From contig SZXX01000030.1 in assembly GCA_005843825.1 (NCBI GenBank), positions 46,917 through 110,916 on the forward strand: a DNA stretch of 64,000 bases. Reading direction: 5' to 3'. Of the stretch, positions 54,429-61,767 are shown in pieces; position 1 is the stretch's first letter; each line of letters opens with the position of its first letter. The notes under the pieces are model-generated. The model saw only the letters and a program-made list of their open reading frames with translations. It was not told the origin of the DNA and did not search any database. The DNA comes from Chlorobium sp. (GTDB taxonomy: Bacteria > Bacteroidota > Chlorobiia > Chlorobiales > Chlorobiaceae). A program made the translations under genes and the position numbers.

Positions 54429-55331
54429 ATGAATAATCAAGCATATCAGAATGCCCCCGTCAAGGTCATCAATTCTCTCCTGCTTCTTCTCTCCATGCTG
54501 TTTTTGATGAATTGTTCGCAACGGAAGGTCGGTGATAGTGCCAGGAGTGGACAGATGACACTTGCTGTCGACCGGCAGCTTCGGGATATCGCCTCCATTC
54601 AGGTTGAGACCTTTACCCGTTATTATCCGGATGCTGTCATTAAACTCCAGCCTTCCGGTTCCGACATGACCATCAAACATCTTCTTGATCGCAATGTCCG
54701 TGCAGCATTGATCAGCGGTGTACCTGAGGCTGTTGAGGATTCCCTGTTTGCAACAATGCATCATTCGCTCCGCCGGGAACCGGTTGCCCGTGATGCCATT
54801 ATCTGTATTGTCAACCGCATGAATCCGCTCAGCAAGCTCTCACTGAAAGAGCTCAAATCTCTTTTTTCAGGTAAAGAGAGCAGTGGAGTGACTCCTCTTG
54901 TAACAGCAGATGATTACCGGCTGCTCTCGGTTTTTGCAGCAGCGACAGGCTTACATAAAAAAGAGATGAGAGCCGGTGGCTGCACCAGCGAAAATGAGCT
55001 TATCAAAAGGGTTTCCAACGATGACAAGGCAATCGGGCTGCTTTTTCGCTCATCGCTCGATGGTGCGCAGAAGGTCGGGAATGGTCAAAAGGATGTCAGA
55101 GTCATTCCTCTGTATAAAGAGGCCGACGGATCATCACCCATCGAGCCCACGCAGCAAAATATTTTCGAAGGCCGCTATCCGCTTGTTACGACTGTTTACT
55201 ATGTGTATTATGCTGGAGATGCCTTGGCTGCCGGGTTTGGCTCCTGGCTAAGCACTACAGGGCAGAAAGCATTTGAAAAAAGCTATCTCGCCCCATACAG
55301 GGCGTTTACGCGGACTATTATTTTGAAATAA
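54429..55331 (+). CDS. PstS-like periplasmic substrate-binding lipoprotein
   Basis: Lipoprotein signal (LLLLLSMLFLMNCSQ); MTLAVDRQLRDIASIQVETFTRYYPDAVIKLQPSGSD; IICIVNRMNPLSKLSLKELKSLFSG resembles phosphate-binding-type PBP motifs. Confidence 0.8.
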   Translation: MNNQAYQNAPVKVINSLLLLLSMLFLMNCSQRKVGDSARSGQMTLAVDRQLRDIASIQVETFTRYYPDAVIKLQPSGSDMTIKHLLDRNVRAALISGVPEAVEDSLFATMHHSLRREPVARDAIICIVNRMNPLSKLSLKELKSLFSGKESSGVTPLVTADDYRLLSVFAAATGLHKKEMRAGGCTSENELIKRVSNDDKAIGLLFRSSLDGAQKVGNGQKDVRVIPLYKEADGSSPIEPTQQNIFEGRYPLVTTVYYVYYAGDALAAGFGSWLSTTGQKAFEKSYLAPYRAFTRTIILK

Positions 55332-55335
55332 TTCT

Positions 55336-56628
55336 ATGGATGTTCTTCGCTCAATAAAAAAAATATCCTCTTTACAGTCCATTATTTTTACCGGGACAAT
55401 AAGCATTCTGATTGTTATTGCAGGTACGGCTGGTTTTCTCCTTATGCAGAAGGATCTGCTTCAAAAGGTCGAAAAAAAACAGAGTTGTTATCTGGAACTT
55501 GTTGATTTCAGAGGCAGACTGACTGAGTTCGACATCTCCAGACACAGTCAAAACGCCGCGAGAATTAGCGGGGAAGAACACAAACCAAGCAATAGGCAGA
55601 CTGTTGGAGTGCTGCGATTCATGTACGAAAAACTTCTCGTGCAGATGCAGGATGCCGGATTGTACCCGGTGGCCCCGATGCATGCTGACAGGCAGAATTG
55701 GGCAGCAGTACTTACTGGAGAAAACCTTGAACTGTTCAAGTTAGGACTGGAAAACACCATTGACAAAGCAAAGGCAGAGGCGAAAGCTGCCGCTGATGAC
55801 CTCGTAGTTATCAACCGTTTTTTTCTTTTTTTTATTCTTGCAGTGCTTCTCACCTTGAGTATTACCGCAGGGTGGCTTCTTCACAACAATTACAAGCAGA
55901 CACTCCTGCCCCTTGCCCAGATTTCCGGTCAGCTGAAGCTCCTTAACCGGGATTTGCCTGAAAGTATTCACGATACCGCTGTGGAAATTAAAAAGGAGTT
56001 GACCGAAACAGAATACTCCAGCGAAATTACCCAGATTACCAAGTCAATCATGGGTTTTTGTGATGACATCGAACAAAAAAATAAAAAGCTGGATGAGCTT
56101 CACATACGCGACGAAAAGACAAACCTCTATAACTACCGCCACTTTAAGGAACATCTTATTATTGATATTGAACGTGCAAGGCGCCATGGCGACAAAGTTT
56201 CCCTTGCGATGATCGATATCGATCATTTTAAAAACTACAACGATGCCAACGGGCACATTGCGGGTGATCATGCTCTTAAAAGTATTGCAGATCTCATCAT
56301 CAGTCAATGCAGGATATCGGATGTCCCTGCACGGTTTGGGGGTGATGAATTCGCAGTCTTACTGCCGGATACAGATTCCGTAACAGTAAAGGATGTGGCA
56401 GAACGCTTCCGCAAGGTTATCAGTGACGCCCAATTCCCTGATAAACAGCAAAACCTGGCAGGGCGTCTCACAGTCAGCATTGGTATTGCGACATTTCCGT
56501 GTGATGCTCCTGACCGGGAGACACTGATCAACAATGCAGACAGGGCACTGTATATGGCCAAGTCAGCAGGAAGAAATGCCATTGTCACCTTTGCCTCAAT
56601 GAACATTCCCGAAAGCCAGGCAGTATGA
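55336..56628 (+). CDS. Membrane-anchored diguanylate cyclase (GGDEF)
   Basis: Two TM segments around a periplasmic region; DEKTNLYNYRHFKEHL; MIDIDHFKNYND; RISDVPARFGGDEFAVLLPD (GGDEF plus RxxD I-site). Confidence 0.94.
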   Translation: MDVLRSIKKISSLQSIIFTGTISILIVIAGTAGFLLMQKDLLQKVEKKQSCYLELVDFRGRLTEFDISRHSQNAARISGEEHKPSNRQTVGVLRFMYEKLLVQMQDAGLYPVAPMHADRQNWAAVLTGENLELFKLGLENTIDKAKAEAKAAADDLVVINRFFLFFILAVLLTLSITAGWLLHNNYKQTLLPLAQISGQLKLLNRDLPESIHDTAVEIKKELTETEYSSEITQITKSIMGFCDDIEQKNKKLDELHIRDEKTNLYNYRHFKEHLIIDIERARRHGDKVSLAMIDIDHFKNYNDANGHIAGDHALKSIADLIISQCRISDVPARFGGDEFAVLLPDTDSVTVKDVAERFRKVISDAQFPDKQQNLAGRLTVSIGIATFPCDAPDRETLINNADRALYMAKSAGRNAIVTFASMNIPESQAV

Positions 56629-57905
56629 AACCTGAGTTTTACATTGCAAGGCGCTTTGCATTCAAACAGCGATCAGCTTCAAAACCTACCTTTATTGTTA
56701 TGGTTGCGGTTATAGGTATCGCTGTAGGAACCGCAGCTCTTATACTCACCATGTCCATTGTTCAGGGCTTTGCTGTCAGTGTCGAAAATAAACTGATCAG
56801 CTTCAGCTCTCATCTGCAGGTTCGGTATCCTGAAGAGAAGCTTTTTCAGGAGCGACGTTCTGATCTTTCAAAGATTAAGGATCATGCCAACGTATCGGGC
56901 GCAAGCCCGTTTCTGGAAAAAAGTTTTGTCCTTCGCTGCCGTTCATCGGCTAACGGTGAAGATTATCGGAGCAAGCCGGTTGTCATTAAGGGAATCAGCG
57001 AGCAGCAACAGCAGGTATTTCTGAAAAAATTCCTCAAGAGGGGAATGTTGGTGCCTTTTGAAGAGAAAGAGAAAAATGAAGGAATTGCACTCTATGTTGG
57101 ACAAACACTTGCCGAAAACCTCGGTCTCAGCGTAGGTGCCAAAGTAATGCTTGTCGGACTTGGATCCGAGTCATCCAGTTCAAAACTTATTGCGGGAAAT
57201 AAAAGCATTGTGGATCTCCTCTCTTCCCTTGATCTTGAGGTCGGAGTCATACGGGGAATTTATGATACCGGTCTCCAGGAAGGCTTTGATGATTATGTCG
57301 TACTATCTGATCTCAAACAGCTTCAAAAGCGCTTTAACCCTATGATGATCAGCGGCTATGATGCAAACGTCCGCCAGCTTTCCCAACTTTCAACAACCGT
57401 TAAAGAGGTGACCGCTTCTCTTGGGTTTCCATTTTTCGGGTTTACGGTTTTTGAGCGCTATGCAAACCTCTTTGAATGGCTGAAGCTTCAAAAAAACATA
57501 ACGCCACTGCTTATTGTTACCATTACCATCGTAGCGGTTTTTAACATCATCTCGACGCTTCTTGTGCTGATTATCGAAAAAACACGTGAAATAGGCATGC
57601 TCAGCGCTCTCGGTCTTGAACCCGGTAAAATAAGCAGGGTATTTATGGCACAGGCCTTTCTTATATCACTCTCCGGCGTTGCTGCCGGCAATATTCTTGC
57701 CCTCTCTCTCTCACTCTTTGAATTGAGATTTCATCTCATCACCCTCCCCGAAAAAAGCTACTTCATCAAATATGTGCCACTGCTGATTGATCCCCTCGAT
57801 TATACCCTGGTATCCCTGGCCGTCCTGGCGTTAACCCTTTTGTTTGCCTTCATTCCTGCCCGCATAGCCGCATTCCTGAAGCCCGGAACAGCTCTCAGTA
57901 CCTGA
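56625..57905 (+). CDS. LolC/LolE-family lipoprotein-releasing ABC permease
   Basis: FYIARRFAFKQRSASKPTFIVMVAVIGIAVGTAALILTMSIVQGF; C-terminal FtsX-like domain (EKTREIGMLSALGLEPGKISRVFMAQAFLI). Starts within the preceding gene (4-bp overlap). Confidence 0.9.
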   Translation: MKPEFYIARRFAFKQRSASKPTFIVMVAVIGIAVGTAALILTMSIVQGFAVSVENKLISFSSHLQVRYPEEKLFQERRSDLSKIKDHANVSGASPFLEKSFVLRCRSSANGEDYRSKPVVIKGISEQQQQVFLKKFLKRGMLVPFEEKEKNEGIALYVGQTLAENLGLSVGAKVMLVGLGSESSSSKLIAGNKSIVDLLSSLDLEVGVIRGIYDTGLQEGFDDYVVLSDLKQLQKRFNPMMISGYDANVRQLSQLSTTVKEVTASLGFPFFGFTVFERYANLFEWLKLQKNITPLLIVTITIVAVFNIISTLLVLIIEKTREIGMLSALGLEPGKISRVFMAQAFLISLSGVAAGNILALSLSLFELRFHLITLPEKSYFIKYVPLLIDPLDYTLVSLAVLALTLLFAFIPARIAAFLKPGTALST

Positions 57906-58023
57906 AAAAACGCACCGTTCAATGCTGCGATGCGATGGTACAGGTGACCTGTTTTTGAGTAAGAGTTGGGTATTACCGTTTGAGGGGAATAGCTGCTTCA
58001 AGGGATTTATTTGGATTCAGCTG

Positions 58024-58824
58024 CTATCCTCTACCGATAGTTGAAAGCTGATCCAGGAATTCCATACTGAAACTGCCCGTGCCATGAGCCTTTTTTTGTG
58101 CACATTCACCTGCAGCGGCAAAGAGAACTGAAGCTGCTACTGCAGCTCTGAGAGGTGTTACGGTTACCGGTAAAAATGCTGCAATCAAAGCGCCAAGGGA
58201 GCATCCTGTGCCGGTGACTTTTGTCATAATCTCATGGCCGCCGGGAATGGCAATAACTTCTTTACCGTCTGTGATATAATCGACCTCGCCGCTGAGAGCG
58301 ACAACTGCCCCTGTCATGACAGCAAGTTGACGAGCTGCGGGAAGTGCGGCAAGAGATGATGCAGTTGAATCGACACCTTTACCTCCTCCCGAAAATCCAC
58401 TGACAGCAAGAATTTCAGAAGCATTGCCCCGTATGACTGTTGGTTGAAACTGGATAAGCTGAGCAATAAGGTCAGTTCGGAATTTCAGTGCTCCGGCAGC
58501 AACAGGATCCAGAACCCATGGAGTGTTGGTCTCTTGAGCCGTAGCTGCAGCTTTGAGCATGACCTCTGCATCAATGGTGGTTATAGTACCTACATTAATC
58601 AGCAGTGCCTCGGCAATAGAGACAAAATCAGCAACTTCTTCCATGGTTATAACCATCGCGGGTGATGCTCCGGCAGCAAGAAGGACATTTGCTGTAAAAT
58701 TTGTGACGACAATATTGGTAATGCAATGGGTCAGTGGAGCTTTCTGACGCAGTTGGAAGAAATCTTCAACTACCTCAGGATGAGGCCATGCTCGACTACC
58801 GGTGACTTGTTTTTCTGGTTCCAT
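58024..58824 (-). CDS. thiM: Hydroxyethylthiazole kinase
   Basis: PLTHCITNIVVTNFTANVLLAAGASPAM; LDPVAAGALKFRTDL; VIRGNASEILAVSG; KVTGTGCSLGALIAAFL. Start MEPEKQ at 58824 preferred over 58863. Confidence 0.96.
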   Translation of the reverse strand: MEPEKQVTGSRAWPHPEVVEDFFQLRQKAPLTHCITNIVVTNFTANVLLAAGASPAMVITMEEVADFVSIAEALLINVGTITTIDAEVMLKAAATAQETNTPWVLDPVAAGALKFRTDLIAQLIQFQPTVIRGNASEILAVSGFSGGGKGVDSTASSLAALPAARQLAVMTGAVVALSGEVDYITDGKEVIAIPGGHEIMTKVTGTGCSLGALIAAFLPVTVTPLRAAVAASVLFAAAGECAQKKAHGTGSFSMEFLDQLSTIGRG

Positions 58825-58848
58825 ACGTATAAGGCAGAAATTGTTCAA

Positions 58849-58884
58849 TAAAAAAAGGGGCAAACATCACTCTGTCAGCCCCTT
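58849..58884 (-). terminator. Rho-independent terminator downstream of pal
   Basis: Minus strand AAGGGGC...GCCCCTT followed by a T run, just past the pal stop at 58908. Confidence 0.8.
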
Positions 58885-58907
58885 ATGATCATTGGAGAGG
58901 AATACTC

Positions 58908-59369
58908 TTATTCAGCGACAAAGTGGTCTCTTCTATTCTGAGACCATGCATCTTCAGTATGGCCACTTGCAAATGGTCTTTCCTCACCAAAGCTGACAGT
59001 ATTGATTCGAGCGGCAGCAGCTCCAAGATTGACGATATAATCCCTGGCAGTGGTTGCCCGGCGCTCACCAAGGGCGAGGTTATACTCATTGGTACCTCTT
59101 TCGTCACAATGCCCTTCAATGGTAATTTTCCTCGATGGATTGTCAGTCAGCCAATGGTAATTCGTTTGCAGCTGATCGCGAGCATCACCACGGAGATCTG
59201 ATTTGTCAAAATCAAAGAAAACATCACCGAGTGACACCGAAACTGCCCCGCCGGAAGGAGGTAAGGGTTGTTTTGGTGATTCAACAACTTCCTTCTGCCC
59301 CGCACAAGCGCCCATAAAAAGCATCGAAGGAATCAACAAACTTTTTAATAAAGGTTTTAAAGTGTTCAT
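58908..59369 (-). CDS. pal: Peptidoglycan-associated (OmpA-domain) lipoprotein
   Basis: Lipobox LFMGACAG; VFFDFDKSDLRGDARDQLQTN..WL; ITIEGHCDERGTNEYNLALGERRATTARDYIVNLGA. Confidence 0.94.
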   Translation of the reverse strand: MNTLKPLLKSLLIPSMLFMGACAGQKEVVESPKQPLPPSGGAVSVSLGDVFFDFDKSDLRGDARDQLQTNYHWLTDNPSRKITIEGHCDERGTNEYNLALGERRATTARDYIVNLGAAAARINTVSFGEERPFASGHTEDAWSQNRRDHFVAE

Positions 59370-59495
59370 GCAGCCTCCTTTTTTTTGTTTCAGAAGTTGA
59401 ACTCATATAAGGGTAATGTTTTTTTAAATAAAAACATAAAGCGACGTTTCAACTCTCTTTTTCAGGATTCACTCTTCCAGAAAAAAAAGTAATGC

Positions 59496-59906
59496 TCATT
59501 GAACTGGTCTTATGAGGAGCAGCGGAATGGTAATTTTTTCGCGAAGAGAGCGAGAAACGCTTCCGAACATGATTCTTCCCGGTAAACGGTGACCATGGGT
59601 CGCCATTGCCAACAGATCATACCTGTGTTCACCAATCTCATTAAGTATTTCAATTTCCGGTTCTCCGCTTCTGATTACAACATGGGCATCAATGCCATTC
59701 TCCTCCAGTTTTTTCCGGTAGCCCTCAAGAATGGAAAGGGATTGATCACGGAGGAATCGATCCTGATCAAGGGTATGGGAATGAACAACATGGAGCAGAT
59801 GCAATGTTGCGTCAAGCTTAAGAGCAAGTGGCGACACATGGTTGAGAATGATAGTGTCGACTTCTGAGCAGTCGATGGCAACGAGGATGTTTTTATAAAC
59901 GAACAT
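59496..59906 (-). CDS. Universal stress protein (UspA family)
   Basis: KNILVAIDCSE; HRYDLLAMATHGHRLPGRIMFGSVSRSLREKITIPLLLIR. Confidence 0.93.
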   Translation of the reverse strand: MFVYKNILVAIDCSEVDTIILNHVSPLALKLDATLHLLHVVHSHTLDQDRFLRDQSLSILEGYRKKLEENGIDAHVVIRSGEPEIEILNEIGEHRYDLLAMATHGHRLPGRIMFGSVSRSLREKITIPLLLIRPVQ

Positions 59907-59907
59907 G

Positions 59908-61149
59908 CTAGTTTCCTCCAGTCAAGGTCGTATAAAAAAAATAGATGTTCAGGCCGATAACAATGGTGGAAATTACCGATGCTGCGGAGAACTCTAATTT
60001 ACGACTTTTGAATGAGCCCATCACCTGAGAGTTTCGGCACAATATAAGAAGGGGAATAAGGGTAAAGGGAAGTTGTATGCTCAGGATAACCTGGCTTAGA
60101 ATCAGGACACGAAAGGTGTCCACACTGAAGAGAATGATCAAAACAGCCGGGATTGCTGTAACCAACAGAGCTGAACGATAGAGCATGGTTCGGGGATCTT
60201 CGGGCTTTCCCAGAAACCCGGTTATAATATTGGCTTCCGCCATGGATACCGTAATGGATGAGCTGATCCCGGAAAAAACAAGGGCAATGGCAAAAAGGAT
60301 CCCTGCAAACTGACCCGCAAGAGGTTTGAGCGTTACTGATGCCTGTTCAATCGTTGTTACAGGGATATGATTTCGAAAAAATACAGATGCAGCAACGATG
60401 ATCATCGCGGAATTCACAATCCATCCAAGAGTCATGGCGAAAAGGGTGTCTATTTTTTCATATCGGAGCAGATCCCTCTTTTCTTCTTCTGAAACTCCCC
60501 ACCGGCGGCTGTGAATAACGTTTGAGTGCAGAAAGATATTGTGCGGCATTACGAGTGCGCCGAGAATGGCGAGAGCGACATAAATACTGTTTTGCCCGAT
60601 AGCTGGAACCACAAGCTTTGGTGCAATCACACTCCAGTCCGGATGGACAATCAACAGCTCAAAAAGGTAGCACAGGGTGATAATTCCAAGAAAGCCTACA
60701 ATGATCTTCTCAATTTTGTGGTAGCGCTGGCTGATAAGGAGGAAGACCTCGATCAGAAGCGTCAAAAGAACACCGATCCAGAGCGGAAAACCAAAAAGCA
60801 GAGTGAATCCTATGCCGCCTCCCAAAAGTTCGGCAACATCGGTTGCAATGCAGGCAAGCACAACGCTTAAACCAAGAAATGCAGCTACAGGTTTCGGAAA
60901 ATATTCACAAATGTTTACTGCCAATGATTTTCCCGTTGCGATACCAAGTCTGGCGGCCATGTTCTGGATGAGGATAAGCATAACGGTACCAAGGGTGACC
61001 ACCCAGAGAAGTTCGTAACCGAACCTGGACCCCCCCTCAATATTTGTTGCCCAGTTGCCGGGGTCAATAAATCCGACAGTAATAAGAAACCCCGGGCCAA
61101 GAAAGCTGAAGAGCGTTTTGAGTGAAAAGGATTTAGCTTTATAAACCAT
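59908..61149 (-). CDS. mntH: Nramp-family divalent metal transporter
   Basis: GPGFLITVGFIDPGNWATNIEGGSRFGYELLWVV; ALVMPHNIFLHSNVIHSR. Confidence 0.94.
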   Translation of the reverse strand: MVYKAKSFSLKTLFSFLGPGFLITVGFIDPGNWATNIEGGSRFGYELLWVVTLGTVMLILIQNMAARLGIATGKSLAVNICEYFPKPVAAFLGLSVVLACIATDVAELLGGGIGFTLLFGFPLWIGVLLTLLIEVFLLISQRYHKIEKIIVGFLGIITLCYLFELLIVHPDWSVIAPKLVVPAIGQNSIYVALAILGALVMPHNIFLHSNVIHSRRWGVSEEEKRDLLRYEKIDTLFAMTLGWIVNSAMIIVAASVFFRNHIPVTTIEQASVTLKPLAGQFAGILFAIALVFSGISSSITVSMAEANIITGFLGKPEDPRTMLYRSALLVTAIPAVLIILFSVDTFRVLILSQVILSIQLPFTLIPLLILCRNSQVMGSFKSRKLEFSAASVISTIVIGLNIYFFYTTLTGGN

Positions 61150-61227
61150 AGAGTTCCTGTTTGTCTACATACAGATAAAACAATGGTTTAACCTCTATCT
61201 GTCTCTATTTAAATTACGTAAAAGAAT

Positions 61228-61392
61228 TTAGAAAGATAAGTGCTCATTCGAACTCTCCGGTTCATCACCGCTCGCAATCCAGATCGTCCCATTCCAGTTC
61301 CTGATCGTAAACTCATGATTCGTCACATTAAACTTATACCTTATCCCCGCCCCATCCAGCAACTCCCAAAACGCCACCTGATGCGGCAGCAT
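61228..61392 (-). CDS. Hypothetical 54-aa protein or C-terminal gene remnant
   Basis: Own translation: MLPHQVAFWELLDGAGIRYKFNVTNHEFTIRNWNGTIWIASGDEPESSNEHLSF*; GAGGAGG lies directly before the ATG; not in the ORF track (under 60 aa). Confidence 0.35.
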   Translation of the reverse strand: MLPHQVAFWELLDGAGIRYKFNVTNHEFTIRNWNGTIWIASGDEPESSNEHLSF

Positions 61393-61530
61393 CCTCCTCT
61401 TATCAATCCGGAACTATCATATCTCTCCTTATCATTAAAGCCACAAAACATAGCCATAACTACAGCTTAAGTATATGTATTTAAAGGTGATAAATGGATA
61501 TATAATAAGGACGACAAATATCCACTCCCA

Positions 61531-61617
61531 GTCATCCCGAACTCCCGTGAGGGATCCATCTCCACCACCCAAATCTTTTATAAGTCCTATCAGCCCTATA
61601 CGTCATATCACTCCTAT
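61531..61617. repeat. Composite intergenic repeat (GTCATCCCGA...GGGATC followed by TAAGTCCTATCAGCCCTATACGTCATA)
   Basis: First part matches the 8769-8798 element; second part is an inverted match to 10968-10995. Confidence 0.6.
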
Positions 61618-61767
61618 TTCTTTCTTCTCTCCACACTACTCCATAAGTACAAGTAATATTCTTATCTTACCACATCACAAACGAGCAATCACAAACGAGC
61701 ACTCATCCATTCAACCCTTCATCCGTTCGCAGCGCTCTCGTTCCATTAAACTTTTAGCCCCTTTACT

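Noticed and set aside
58825-58907. Possible TPP riboswitch upstream of thiM
   Set aside because: Too little space before the pal terminator and no THI-box-like CTGAGA core seen.
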